Source: Polaromonas sp. P2-4 (GTDB lineage: Bacteria > Pseudomonadota > Gammaproteobacteria > Burkholderiales > Burkholderiaceae_C). From it: DNA of 64,000 nucleotides. Location of the stretch: contig CP087965.1 of NCBI GenBank assembly GCA_024703855.1, forward strand, positions 4,704,001 to 4,768,000. The letters are read 5' to 3'. The notes below the pieces were generated by a model. The model had not been told where the DNA came from. It did not search any database and was given only the letters and a program-made list of their open reading frames with translations. Each line of letters begins with the position of its first letter. Within the stretch, counting starts at the first letter, position 1. Shown here piece by piece: positions 8,821 to 17,825 of the stretch. The position numbers were made by a program, and so were the translations under genes.

Positions 8821-9509
8821 GCATCCACCTTCAGCAAATAACCCAGGCCGCGCAGCGTGACCAGCGTGACGCCGGTGTGGGTGAGCTTTTTGCGCAGGCG
8901 GTAGACCACCACTTCGACGGCTTCGTATTGCACGTCGGTTTCTCCGGGAAACACCAGCTCAAACAGCCGCTCTTTCGACACCGCATGGCCGGGTTTGACG
9001 ATCAGCGCCTGCAGCAGTGCCAACTCGCGCGGTGTGAGTTCCAGCACCAGGCCTTGGTGGTAAATTGCGCCGCTCTCTTTTTCATAGCTTAATCCGCCCG
9101 CCAGTATTGGGCTAGCGCCTGATTTAGTGCTTGACGTGGGGTCGGGTGGAGAATGCCTTCGGCTCAGCGCGCGAATCCGGGCTTCCAGTTCGTCCAGGTC
9201 AAAGGGTTTGGGCAGGTAGTCGTCTGCCCCCAGATTCAGGCCCATGATGCGGTCGCCCACCGTGCCGCGGGCCGTCAAAATCAGCACCGGTGTGGCCAGG
9301 CCTTGCCGACGCGCCTGCTCCAGCACCTGCAGGCCATCCAGGCCGGGCAGGCTGAGGTCCAGCACCACCACATCGGGCTGCGCGGTACTCCATTGGCCCA
9401 GTGCCTGCCGGCCATCGGTACAGCCAACAACCTCCATGCCGCGCCGGCTCAGGGCGCGCTGCAAGGCGGCTTGCATGGAGGCATCGTCTTCGATCAACAG
9501 CAGTTTCAT
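8817..9509 (-). CDS. tctD: OmpR-family response regulator, TctD-like, with repeat-derived linker
   Basis: 230 aa. The receiver domain begins MKLLLIEDDASMQAAL (acidic pocket), with phospho-acceptor Asp in VVVLDLSLPGLDG and Lys in LPKPFDLDEL. The winged-helix domain starts at about residue 145 and includes LTPRELALLQALIVKPG and EVVVYRLRKKL. Between the domains, about residues 125-146 (TKSGASPILAGGLSYEK) are encoded by dispersed-repeat copy D, an in-frame insertion into the linker. Start is at the conserved MKLLLIEDD. Divergent from tctC, with a 135-base shared promoter region. Confidence 0.92.
   Translation of the reverse strand: MKLLLIEDDASMQAALQRALSRRGMEVVGCTDGRQALGQWSTAQPDVVVLDLSLPGLDGLQVLEQARRQGLATPVLILTARGTVGDRIMGLNLGADDYLPKPFDLDELEARIRALSRRHSPPDPTSSTKSGASPILAGGLSYEKESGAIYHQGLVLELTPRELALLQALIVKPGHAVSKERLFELVFPGETDVQYEAVEVVVYRLRKKLTHTGVTLVTLRGLGYLLKVDA
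9072..9134 (+). repeat. dispersed palindromic repeat, copy D (inside tctD)
   Basis: Plus strand reads GCTCTCTTTTTCATAGCTTA, then CGCCCGCCAGTATTGGGCTA and GCGCCTGATTTAGTGC. It lies wholly within the tctD coding region and is translated antisense to the repeat's plus orientation without a stop or frame change. Confidence 0.75.
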
Positions 9510-9644
9510 GGTGGCAAGTATTGGGGAGATAAGTCAAAGATGAATGGGTAGGACATTAGCACTTTCCCTAATGCTTTTGGACAGCCGACTGACAGCAAGG
9601 AAGCGCATGATCACCGGGTCATTACCCATTCCAAGGAGACACTC

Positions 9645-10603
9645 ATGCGTCGCAATACCTTTTGAAATCCATGGCGGCCCTGGCCGCTGCCGGCACCTTG
9701 CCGCTGTCGGCTTTGGCTGCGGCCAACGTCAAGATGATGATTCCGGCCAACCCCGGCGGGGGCTGGGACACCACCGGCCGTGCCCTGGGCAAGGCCCTGA
9801 TGGACTCCGGCGCGGCCTCCACCGTGACCTACGACAACAAGGGCGGCGCCGCCGGCGCATTGGGCCTGGCCCAGTTTGTCAACGGCAGCAAAGGTGACGG
9901 CAACGCCATGATGGTGATGGGCGCCGTGATGCTGGGTGGCCTGATCACCGGCAAGCCACCGGTCAGCCTGTCGCAGGCCACGCCGATTGCGCGGCTGACC
10001 AGCGAATACAACGTATTTGTGCTGCCTGCCAACTCGCCTTTCAAATCCATGGCCGAAGTGATTGAGCAGCTCAAGAAAGACCCCGGCAGCGTGAAGTGGG
10101 GTGGCGGTTCGCGCGGCTCTACCGAGCACATTGCCGCAGCCATGATTGCGCGTGAAGTGGGCGTGGACCCCGCCAAAATCAACTACGTGGCTTTCCGTGG
10201 GGGCGGAGAAGCCACCGCGGCCATTCTGGGCGGCAACGTGACGATAGGCGGCAGCGGCTACAGCGAATTCGCCGAGTACATCAATGCCGGCAAGATGAAG
10301 GCGCTGGCGGTCACCTCCGAAACACGTCTGAAGGGCGTCAATGTTCCCACGCTCAAGGAGCAGGGTGTGAACGTGGTGATCGGCAACTGGCGCGGCGTTT
10401 ATGGCGCCCCCGGCATTTCGGCCGAGCAGCGCAAGGTGCTCACCGAGATGATCCTCAAGGCCGTCAAGTCCAAGAGCTGGATGGAAGCTTCCGAAAAGAA
10501 CAACTGGACCCCCGCAGTGCTGACGGGCCCGGCCTTTGACAAATTCGTCGATGACGACTTTGCCAGCCTGCGTGCCACCATGGTCAAGTCCGGCATGGTC
10601 TGA
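9645..10603 (+). CDS. tctC: tripartite tricarboxylate transporter receptor, TctC/Bug family, one frame break
   Basis: Periplasmic receptor of the tripartite tricarboxylate transporter. ATG 9645 follows AAGGAGAC and gives MRRNTF, after which a T-run near 9662 is one short; corrected, the signal peptide continues LKSMAALAAAGTLPLSALAA. The mature protein has the family loops MIPANPGGGWDTTGRAL, ENKGGAAGALGLA-like YDNKGGAAGALGLAQF, and GYSEFAEYINAGKMKALAV. About 320 aa, normal. Followed by an intercistronic hairpin and tctB. Confidence 0.9.
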
Positions 10604-10624
10604 GGCTGCGGCCTCCACCCTCCC

Positions 10625-10660
10625 ACGGCGCGTCGCCTGACCCAGGCGGCGTGCCGTTTT
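10625..10660 (+). terminator. intercistronic terminator-like hairpin between tctC and tctB
   Basis: A 15-base stem, 10625-10639 against 10643-10657 with two wobble pairs, closes a three-base loop and ends in TTTT. Such a partial terminator after a receptor gene would lower permease expression relative to the receptor. Confidence 0.7.
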
Positions 10661-10694
10661 CATATTTAGTTCGACGTGTTGGAGAACCATAACA

Positions 10695-11252
10695 ATGACA
10701 ACTTCAGAGGCCTTGGCCGACGGGCCATCCGATCAGGCAGCGCGAGCCGCCGCGGAGGCCGTCTGGCCGCAAACCCTGGTGGGTGCCGGTGTGCTGCTCA
10801 CCGGGCTGGCGCTGGCCTTCGGCGCCATCAGCATTTCTTCTGTGGCAGGTTATGGCGGTGTCGGACCCAATTTTCTGCCGTGGCTGGTTTCGATCATGCT
10901 CACCGTCTGTGGCGCGTGGATCATCTGGGAAGCGCGCAGCGGGGGCTTTCGTGAGCTGGATGCGCCTTCTGGTGCCGTGCGGGCTTACTGGCCTGGCTTT
11001 GTCTGGGTCTCCGCCGGCTTGCTGCTCAATGCGGCGCTGCTCACCACAATCGGCTTCATCCTGAGCTGCACGCTGTGCTTCCTGCTGGCTGTGCAGGGCC
11101 TGCGGCGCGCTAGCGGTCAGCCGTCAGGCGCGGCGCGCACCTGGGTCATGGACATCGTGACCGGTCTGCTCATTTCAGCGCCGGTGTTCTGGATGTTCAC
11201 GCAATTCCTGGCCATCAACCTGCCGGGCCTGACTTCGACGGGATGGTTTTGA
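10695..11252 (+). CDS. tctB: tripartite tricarboxylate transporter small membrane subunit
   Basis: 185 aa with four predicted membrane helices (about residues 32-52, 62-78, 98-130 region and 150-175). The pattern LVGAGVLLTGLALAFGAISI, FLPWLVSIMLTVCGAWIIWE and TGLLISAPVFWMFTQFLAIN is that of TctB/DUF1468 small subunits. Ends one base before tctA, so translation is likely coupled. Works with TctA in the inner membrane. Confidence 0.85.
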   Translation: MTTSEALADGPSDQAARAAAEAVWPQTLVGAGVLLTGLALAFGAISISSVAGYGGVGPNFLPWLVSIMLTVCGAWIIWEARSGGFRELDAPSGAVRAYWPGFVWVSAGLLLNAALLTTIGFILSCTLCFLLAVQGLRRASGQPSGAARTWVMDIVTGLLISAPVFWMFTQFLAINLPGLTSTGWF

Positions 11253-11253
11253 C

Positions 11254-12770
11254 ATGGACATCTTCAATGCACTGATGACGGGATTCGCAGCCGCGATTAC
11301 CCCTGCCAATCTTCTCTGGTGTCTGGTGGGCTGTGCCCTGGGCACAGCCGTCGGCGTACTGCCTGGCATCGGCCCGGCCGTGGCTGTGGCCATGCTGCTG
11401 CCCATCACCGCCAAGGTCGATGTCACGGCTTCGATGATTTTCTTCTCGGGCATTTACTACGGAGCCATGTACGGTGGCTCTACCACCTCCATCCTGCTGA
11501 ATACGCCCGGCGAAACGGCAAGCATGGTCACTGCCATGGAGGGCAACAAGATGGCCAAGAGCGGCCGTGCGGGTGCTGCGCTTGCCACGGCCGCCATAGG
11601 CTCCTTCGTCGCCGGCACCATTGCCACCGTCATCGTCACGCTGTTCGCGCCCTTTGTGGCGGAGTTCGCGGTCAAGCTCGGCCCACCTGAGTATTTTCTG
11701 CTGATGCTGCTGGCCTTCACCACCGTGAGCGCGGTGCTCGGCAAGAGCACGCTGCGCGGCATGACGGCGCTGTTCGTCGGCCTGGCTGCGGGTTGCGTCG
11801 GTCTCGACCAGATTTCAGGCCAGGGCCGCTACACCGGCGGCATTCCCGAGTTTCTGGATGGCATTGAAATCGTGCTGGTGGCGGTTGGATTGTTCGCCGT
11901 GGCGGAAGTGCTGTACGCCGTGCTGTACGAAGGCCGGGTCGTGGAGGAGCAGAACAGGCTGAGCCGCGTGCACATGACGGCGCGCGACTGGAAGCGCTCG
12001 ATTCCCGCCTGGCTGCGCGGCACCGCCATCGGTGCGCCTTTTGGCTGTATTCCGGCGGGCGGCACCGAGATACCGACCTTCCTGAGCTATGCGATGGAAA
12101 AAAGCTGGCCAAGAATCCCGAAGACAAGGCGGAATTCGGCGCCCGGGGCGCCATCGAAGGTGTGGCCGGCCCCGAGGCCGCCAACAACGCCACGGTGACG
12201 GCCGCGCTGATTCCCCTGCTCACGCTGGGCATCCCGACCTCGAACACCACGGCCATCCTGTTGGGCGCTTTCCAGAACTATGGCATTCAGCCTGGCCCGC
12301 AGCTGTTCACCGCCTCGGCGGCGCTGGTATGGGCGCTGATCGCCTCTCTTTACATTGGCAATGTGATGCTGCTGGTGCTGAACCTGCCGATGGTCGGGCT
12401 CTGGGTCAAGCTGCTGAAAATTCCGAAGCCGCAGCTGTATGCCGGCATCCTGATCTTCGCAACGGTGGGCGCCTATGGCATGCGCCAAAGTGCGTTTGAC
12501 CTGTTCCTGCTGTATGGCATCGGCCTGCTGGGCGTGTTGATGCGCCGTTTTGACTTTCCGACCGCACCGGTGGTGGTGGGCATGATCCTCGGGCCACTGG
12601 CAGAAGCGCAGTTGCGCAATGCCATGTCCATCGGCGAGGGCAGTGCGGTGGTGTTTTTCCAGCGCCCCATGTCGATCACCCTCATCGTGATCATCGTGGC
12701 CTGTACTGGTGCTGCCGCGGCTGGCGAAGTTCTGGTCGCCGCGCAATGCGGCGGCATGACTTTTCGTTGA
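11254..12770 (+). CDS. tctA: tripartite tricarboxylate transporter large permease, one frame break
   Basis: About 505 aa with roughly 11-12 membrane helices. Family signatures: GCALGTAVGVLPGIGPAVAV, FFSGIYYGAMYGGSTTSIL, NTPGETASMVTAMEGN, and after the break GPEAANNATVTAALIPLLTL and GIPTSNTTAILLGA. The break at about 12106 is an A-run short by one (the protein wants MEKKLAKNPEDKAEFGARG). It imports the substrate delivered by TctC using the ion gradient. Start ATG 11254 lies two bases after the tctB stop. Confidence 0.92.
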
Positions 12771-12799
12771 GAAAACCATCAAGATCACTGGAGGAAAAC

Positions 12800-13822
12800 A
12801 TGCTGAAGATTCAACGACGCACCGTTTTGGGTGGACTGGCCATCGCCCCACTGGGCGGCACGGGGTCGCTCTGGGCCCAATCATCCAAAACCGGCGCGGC
12901 CAGTGCGGAGCGGCTTCCGCCAAGAGCCGGGTGGTCAAACTGGCGCCCAAGCTGCGCATCGTCATCCCGGCCAACGCCGGCGGAGGCTGGGACCAGACCG
13001 GTCGCGCTGGGCGCTGCGCTGCTGGGCGCCGGCGTCGCGGATGAGATCGAGTATGAAAACAAGGGCGGCAAGGGCGGCACCCTCGGGCTGGCGCATTACG
13101 CTGAAAAATACAGCAACGACCCCAATACGCTGCTGATGGGCGGCATGGTGATGGTTGGTGCGGTCGCGCTGCAAAAGCCCGCCGTGGACATGAGTCGCGT
13201 CCAGCCGATTGCCCGCCTGACCAGTGACTACCTGGTGGTGGTGGTGGATGCCAACTCCCCGATTCGCACAGCGAGCGACCTGGCAGCGCATGCATGCGCC
13301 AACCCCAAGGAAGTGCCGATTGCCGGCGGTTCGGCCGGCGGTGTGGACCATGTGTTTGCCGGCGTGTTTATCGCGGGCTCGCGCAGCAAACCGGAAGAGC
13401 TGGTGTACCTGCCTTTTGCCGGTGGTGCTGAAGTGGTGCAGGCGGTGCTTGGCGGCAAAGCAGTTGCCGGTATTTCAGGTTACAGCGAATTCAGCGAACA
13501 ATTGGCCAGCGGCAAGCTGCGCGCCATCGGTGTGTCTTCCAAGCGCCCGGTGTTCGGCATTCCCACGATTCGCGAGCAAGGTGTGGATGTGGACATGGCC
13601 AACTGGCGTGGTGTGTTCACCGGCCGGGGCGTGAGCGCCGCACGCCAGGCCGAGATGGTGGAAGCCGTTAAGGCCGCCACCAGCCATGAGTCGTGGCAGA
13701 AAACGCTGAAGCAAAATCGCTGGGAGTCTTCCTGGCTTTCAGGCCCCGGTTTCAACAGCTTTATCGATGTTGACTTGACGACCTCGCGGGTGATGGTGCA
13801 CCTGCTCAAGTTAAAAGCCTGA
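12800..13822 (+). CDS. second TctC/Bug-type receptor, two compensating frame breaks
   Basis: ATG 12800 follows GGAGGAAAAC. A Tat/Sec-like signal (MLKIQRRTVLGGLAIAPL) leads a second tricarboxylate receptor paralogue. In the open frame residues about 40-70 are nonsense, but shifting between about 12918 (G-run short by one) and 13005 (CGCGC short by two) restores LRIVIPANAGGGWDQTGRAL. Later loops ENKGGKGGTLGLA, GGSAGGVDHVFAGVF and GISGYSEFSEQLASGKLRAI match the tctC paralogue. It lies 29 bases after tctA, so the transporter may accept two receptors with different ligands. Confidence 0.88.
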   Translation: MLKIQRRTVLGGLAIAPLGGTGSLWAQSSKTGAASAERLPPRAGWSNWRPSCASSSRPTPAEAGTRPVALGAALLGAGVADEIEYENKGGKGGTLGLAHYAEKYSNDPNTLLMGGMVMVGAVALQKPAVDMSRVQPIARLTSDYLVVVVDANSPIRTASDLAAHACANPKEVPIAGGSAGGVDHVFAGVFIAGSRSKPEELVYLPFAGGAEVVQAVLGGKAVAGISGYSEFSEQLASGKLRAIGVSSKRPVFGIPTIREQGVDVDMANWRGVFTGRGVSAARQAEMVEAVKAATSHESWQKTLKQNRWESSWLSGPGFNSFIDVDLTTSRVMVHLLKLKA

Positions 13823-13924
13823 GCGGGCGCGTGACCTCGGGACACTCACGCTTGCGGGCCCTCTCGGTGAGTAACCCGGATCCCGTGTGGCCGGGTTCAT
13901 CGATGCGGCAGGCTGAGTCTGAAA

Positions 13925-13988
13925 TGCTATCTAATTGATAGCTTTTAGCGCCCTGTTTTAAAGGGCTAGAGGCTTGTTTGATGCCTGA
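13925..13988 (+). repeat. dispersed palindromic repeat, copy C (reference copy)
   Basis: Reads TGCTATCTAATTGATAGC, then TTTTAGCGCCCTGTTTTAAA, then GGGCTAGAGGCTTGTTTG and ATGCCTGA. The first part forms a GCTATC/GATAGC hairpin and the second an AGCGCCCT/AGGGCT hairpin. It lies in the convergent gap between tctC2 and the DMT gene, and other copies are described relative to it. Confidence 0.8.
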
Positions 13989-14075
13989 AGACCGACGGAG
14001 CATGAAGGTTGATTTTCCGAACCTGACCTTGAACACTCGCCTGGAGAAAATACGTTCTTGCGCCTGACTCAATGG

Positions 14076-15128
14076 TCAGTGTTCGTGGCGGTGATGCGCG
14101 TCCGGGAAATGCTCGTGGCTGTGCGTCATTGGCTCGTGGTGATGTGTATGCCGATGTGGCGCATTGGTCGCAGGGTCATTGGCATGGAGGTGCTGATGGT
14201 GTTCATCGTGAACATGCTCGTGGTCGTGGTCCATCGCTTCATGGTGATGAAAATGCTTGTGCTGCTCGGTCAAGTGGAGCCAAACCCCAACACCCATAGC
14301 CAGTCCGGCAAGGACTAGCTTTATCGTGAGCGGCTCGCCAAGAAGTGGCACCGCCAAGGTGGCGCTGAAAAACGGTGCCACTGAAAAATACGCACCGGTG
14401 CGGGCGGTGCCCAAATACCGCAGGCCCACGACAAACAGGGCGAGGCTCACTCCATAGGCCGCAAAGCCGACCACCGCGGCTCCGAGAATAAAGGTCAAAG
14501 ACGGGAGTTGTGCGCCAATGGCCAAAGCAAGTGCAAGATTGACGCTTCCTGCGACCAAACCCTTAGTTGAGGCTATCCAGGTGGCATCGTTGAGGGACAC
14601 GCGCCGAGTCAGGTTGTTATCGAGACCCCAGGCCAGGCACGCGCCGAGCACGGCAACAGCGGGCACAACGCTGGTGAAGTCCGCGCTGTCCGGCCAACTG
14701 AGGATTATTGCCCCCAAGACGATTGCAAACATGCCTAGCGCAATGCGCCGGTCCACGTTTTCCCGAAATGCTATCCAGGCAATCAGCGCAGTGAAAACGC
14801 TTTCGGCGTTCAGCATGAGCGATGCCCCTGAAGCCGGCATGTGAGTCAGGCCATACATCAATAGCACCGGGCCAACCACGCCCCCCGACAGAATTGCGCC
14901 GGCCAACCAAGGCCACTCGCTCGTCGCCATCGCCACGGGCCCGGATTTCCGCAACCACCGGTAAAGCCATAGGCCGAACCCGGACCCGAGATAAAACAAG
15001 CCGGCCAGCATCCACGGATTGACGTTTCCCAGCAGCAATTTGGCAAAGGGTGTTCCACCGCCAAACAAGACCGCTGCGCCCAAAGCGGCAAGGATGCCTG
15101 GGTGGCCGAATTTGGGGAAATTTCTCAT
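14076..15128 (-). CDS. DMT-superfamily (EamA) transporter with His-rich cytosolic tail
   Basis: 350 aa with ten predicted membrane helices in two EamA repeats (GILAALGAAVLFGGGTPFAK; second starting near PAVAVLGACLAWGLDNNLTR). The last 66 residues contain 26 histidines in clusters (KHFHHHEAMDHDHEHVHDEH; HRHTHHHEPMTHSHEH). Such a tail strongly suggests binding of a divalent metal such as Ni, Co, Zn or Cu, so a metal-linked exporter is likely, though EamA proteins mostly move metabolites. ATG 15128 chosen over an upstream in-frame start because MRNFPKFGHPG directly precedes helix 1. The frame is intact. Confidence 0.85.
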   Translation of the reverse strand: MRNFPKFGHPGILAALGAAVLFGGGTPFAKLLLGNVNPWMLAGLFYLGSGFGLWLYRWLRKSGPVAMATSEWPWLAGAILSGGVVGPVLLMYGLTHMPASGASLMLNAESVFTALIAWIAFRENVDRRIALGMFAIVLGAIILSWPDSADFTSVVPAVAVLGACLAWGLDNNLTRRVSLNDATWIASTKGLVAGSVNLALALAIGAQLPSLTFILGAAVVGFAAYGVSLALFVVGLRYLGTARTGAYFSVAPFFSATLAVPLLGEPLTIKLVLAGLAMGVGVWLHLTEQHKHFHHHEAMDHDHEHVHDEHHQHLHANDPATNAPHRHTHHHEPMTHSHEHFPDAHHRHEH

Positions 15129-15140
15129 CTGAATATTGTC

Positions 15141-15198
15141 GTCCACGGATACCTTGAGCCACACCATCGATTGCTACTTCCCCCCAAAGTCCGTGGAC
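15141..15198. promoter_or_regulatory. 9-bp inverted repeat upstream of DMT gene
   Basis: GTCCACGGA (15141-15149) is repeated inverted as TCCGTGGAC (15190-15198), 13-70 bases upstream of the DMT start. It could be a spaced operator or a leader hairpin; no factor is identified. Confidence 0.35.
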
Positions 15199-15719
15199 CT
15201 ATTTAGGCCATGCTCGCTTCACCCGGCTTTGCGCGCTGCGGGTGCCATCGCGCACCCGAGTTGGCGGGCATCCGCCATCGGCATCTACCGCTTCTGGCGC
15301 GACCACGGTTACGGTCAGAAATCACTACCGAACCACTCCATCTAGGGCCTGTTAACGCCAGGTGCTTCGGTTTGTAAGAGCAAATTCAATATGTGGTCGC
15401 TGCCGTACGAAGTTGAAATCGACGACTCCCCCTCTGGAGGTGCACGTATCTTGCAAAAGTGAGGATGACCCAGTCGAATGTCGTCTGATGGTCGAACCGA
15501 GACCCGAATTCAGGGTCGCGACCTTGCGCCCACGATGAGCCAGACCGACATTCCTCGCTTGTTGCAATGCAAAAAAGTTACAAGCGAATGTTTGGGCAGC
15601 TCTAAAATCATACTTTTTCTGCACTCCTGCTGCACTGGAACCTAAATAGCTCGAAGCGGCTTTCGTGGAGCAGGTACCCGACTCAGTAACTCTGTAATTC
15701 TGTAACTCAGGAGAGTGAA
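15199..15719. other. gene-free region between DMT gene and phasin
   Basis: I see no protein with family likeness on either strand. Short open frames (one ending YRFWRDHGYGQKSLPNHSI at about 15345) are not recognised. The last 40 bases contain a direct repeat AACTCTGTAA/TTCTGTAACTC just before the phasin RBS (CAGGAGAG). Confidence 0.5.
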
Positions 15720-16220
15720 ATGCCACACACCGCCGAACAATTCGTTGACACCAACAAAGCTAACGTGGAAGCCCTGCAAGGCATGATGACCCATGCCTTT
15801 GCCGGATTCCAAAGGTTAGTGGAGTTGAATCTGGCCGTCTCCATGGCCTCAATGGTTGACTCCTTCAACGCCGTTCTGGGCGCCAAAGACGGACAGCAAC
15901 TGCTGGGCCTACAAGCTGGCCTGTTTAATCCCTTGGCCATGAGGTACGTTTCCTATGGCAGCCATGTGTACACCATAGCTGCGGAAACTGGGGCTGAATT
16001 TATAAAAGCTTTGACCGCCGTGGTGGAAAACGTCGAGAGGAATGCTCCTGGAGCCGAGCCCGCAGTGACCGTTCTCAAGAGTGCTGTGAGTGTCTACCAG
16101 AAGGCCATCGAGACGGCGCAGGACACCGCAAAGAAGGCTGTGGAATTGGCTGAGTCGAACTTGGCGGCCGCGGCTAACCATGCTGACAATGCCGCCACCA
16201 CCGCTTCCAAAAAGCGTTAA
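15720..16220 (+). CDS. phaP: phasin family protein
   Basis: 166 aa, helix-rich, no signal peptide. The central part VELNLAVSMASMVDSFNAVL and the amphipathic helices with Ala/Lys-rich C-terminus (AETAQDTAKKAVELAESNL-like) are typical of phasin_2 proteins that coat polyhydroxyalkanoate granules. RBS CAGGAGAG lies 8 bases before ATG. It implies the organism stores PHA. No PHA synthase is nearby, so it is a stand-alone phasin gene. The frame is intact. Confidence 0.85.
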   Translation: MPHTAEQFVDTNKANVEALQGMMTHAFAGFQRLVELNLAVSMASMVDSFNAVLGAKDGQQLLGLQAGLFNPLAMRYVSYGSHVYTIAAETGAEFIKALTAVVENVERNAPGAEPAVTVLKSAVSVYQKAIETAQDTAKKAVELAESNLAAAANHADNAATTASKKR

Positions 16221-16294
16221 TGGTCCATTGCCTCGCGGCATACAACAAAAGCGGCTCCTTCGAGGCGATGCCGCCTACCCGACGTCGCTTGAGG

Positions 16295-16641
16295 TTATTG
16301 CGGTGCGCGGGCGTCGTACCTGATTGAGAGCACCACGCCGCGCGAAAGCGCACCGTCGCCACGAGATTCCCGGGGCCACGGTCGTACAGCCATTCATCGA
16401 CCCGCTGACACGGAACGACAGTGCTTGCAAACGGCTCGGGCACAGGATGGAGCGATGGGTAGTAGTAGACCGGCGCGCAGTATGAGTCTTTAAGCAAAGG
16501 CTCCCCGCAGTGGTAGCGGACAGACAGCCTTGAATCACCTATTTCAATAATGTGGCCATTGCAGCGCAGTGTTTCTGAATGAGCAGGCAGGAACAGAGCT
16601 GAAGCGACAGTGGCAAAGCAAATGCGGATAAGAAATTTCAC
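16295..16641 (-). CDS. DUF2845 exported protein, one frame break
   Basis: Signal peptide MKFLIRICFATVASALFLPAHS, then SETLRCNGHIIEIGDSRLSV, Cys-rich YHCGEPLL, and CQRVDEWLYDRGPGN, the DUF2845 pattern; the role is unknown and it should be periplasmic. As read, the frame runs on to 16174 and overlaps the phasin gene. Shifting at about 16337 (a CGCGCGG tract) gives a normal end VVLSIRYDARAPQ with stop at 16295-16297 and removes the overlap, so I annotate that end. About 115 aa. Confidence 0.75.
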
Positions 16642-16823
16642 ATTTCCTCCTTTTGCACTAAGGGGCCCCGGGTGAAATAAACGACCTATCCTCTATGGTA
16701 GCGGGCACACCGTTTTCTTGTGTCCGGTTCGAAGGAGGCGTTGAGCTGGAAATATTGGCTTGCTCTCAAATGAGCAAATACGCTTATCTCTGTGCCCTTG
16801 AAAATTAGACCATTACAGGGCAG

Positions 16824-17042
16824 TCAGAAATGCGGCGGCATTTCTTCGCGCAAGCTGCGAGGAACGCCGACGCCCCCGTCTGTGGTCGGCTGTCGAAGGT
16901 CACCGATCTCGCGAATCAGCATGTCGATTTGCTGCTGTTGGCGGATGATGACCTGGTCCAGCTTATCCAGCAGGTCTTCGGTGAAGGTGGCCTTGATCTC
17001 CAGATCGGTCAGGCGCTGTTCGACGTCGTGCGGGTGTTCCAT
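16824..17042 (-). CDS. slyX: SlyX family protein
   Basis: 72 aa, small coiled coil: VEQRLTDLEIKATFTEDLLD and VIIRQQQQIDMLIREIGDLR are the SlyX signature. The cellular role is not established. ATG 17042 is preferred over an in-frame TTG at 17057 that would overlap the proQ stop. It follows proQ by 11 bases on the minus strand, so both are probably one operon. Confidence 0.85.
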   Translation of the reverse strand: MEHPHDVEQRLTDLEIKATFTEDLLDKLDQVIIRQQQQIDMLIREIGDLRQPTTDGGVGVPRSLREEMPPHF

Positions 17043-17053
17043 GCACTCAATTT

Positions 17054-17752
17054 TCAAGGGGTGACTGCAGAGGTTTGCAGGCGGCGATTCCGGTCAAGCG
17101 CCGTGAGCAAGTCGCGCTTATTCAGGCCGTACATATCGGCAAACTCTTCAACTGTTTTGCCACTGCTCTCAAAGGCCCTGAGCAGCGCCTCTTGCCTGGC
17201 CAGCTTTTGGTCGCGTTCGGCGAAGGCTTCTTCCAGCAAGGCGTTGGCTTCGGCATTGTTCGTCTGAACGCTCGACAGGTACTCCTGGCGTGTCAGGCCG
17301 GACGCCTCAAACGCTGCGATCAGCTGCGCGCGAAACTTCGGCCGCAAGTCCTCTTTGGAGCGGCTTTGCCGGCGGCGGAACAATTCAAGCATGGCCAGGT
17401 AGACATGCTCCGGGGCCATGTTTTCAACCGCAACGCCTTGAAGGTCGTGACGCTTGTTGCCTGCGGCAACGCTTTGCAGGTATCGCGCTGAGCGCGTATG
17501 CACGCTCAGTGCGGCTTTGAGGGCGTCACGCTCGAAATCGTCGGGGTGATTTGCCAGCAGTTCCTGAAAAATACCGCGCTTGAGCGGCAAGAACTCGGCG
17601 CCAAACAGATGCGGATAGAGTTCAAACAGCTTTTCTAGAACGGGTTGGACAGATCGTGAACGACCCGGTTGCCTGGATAGTTCACCGGATTGGTCGTTGG
17701 CTTGCGTGGGCTCGTCGGGTTGGACAGGGGTTTCTGATGGGGTAGGAGTCAT
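17054..17752 (-). CDS. proQ: ProQ/FinO-domain RNA chaperone
   Basis: 232 aa. After an acidic/Pro-rich N-terminus, the ProQ/FINO domain spans about residues 35-135: VLEKLFELYPHLFGAEFLPL, KRGIFQELLANHP, LKAALSVHTRSARYLQSV. A helical C-terminal extension with FESSGKTVEEFADMYGLNKR follows. Such proteins bind structured sRNAs and mRNA 3' ends in the cytosol. The frame is intact and slyX follows. Confidence 0.9.
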   Translation of the reverse strand: MTPTPSETPVQPDEPTQANDQSGELSRQPGRSRSVQPVLEKLFELYPHLFGAEFLPLKRGIFQELLANHPDDFERDALKAALSVHTRSARYLQSVAAGNKRHDLQGVAVENMAPEHVYLAMLELFRRRQSRSKEDLRPKFRAQLIAAFEASGLTRQEYLSSVQTNNAEANALLEEAFAERDQKLARQEALLRAFESSGKTVEEFADMYGLNKRDLLTALDRNRRLQTSAVTP

Positions 17753-17825
17753 GGGATTAAACGTTGGGTCAACCCGTGATTGTCAACCAAGTGGCCAACT
17801 CGTCATTGCGACGGGGCGTTCCTGG

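Noticed and set aside
9611..10690. 359-codon minus-strand open frame
   Set aside because: It is the antisense shadow of tctC, which has clear family motifs, signal peptide and RBS.
12087..13295. Long minus-strand open frame of about 400 codons
   Set aside because: It lies antisense to tctA and the second tctC, has low-complexity His/Gln/Arg composition typical of the reverse strand of GC-rich genes, and no family motif.
15352..15726. 124-codon minus-strand open frame upstream of phasin
   Set aside because: No family likeness and it overlaps the phasin RBS and start; left as unassigned spacer.
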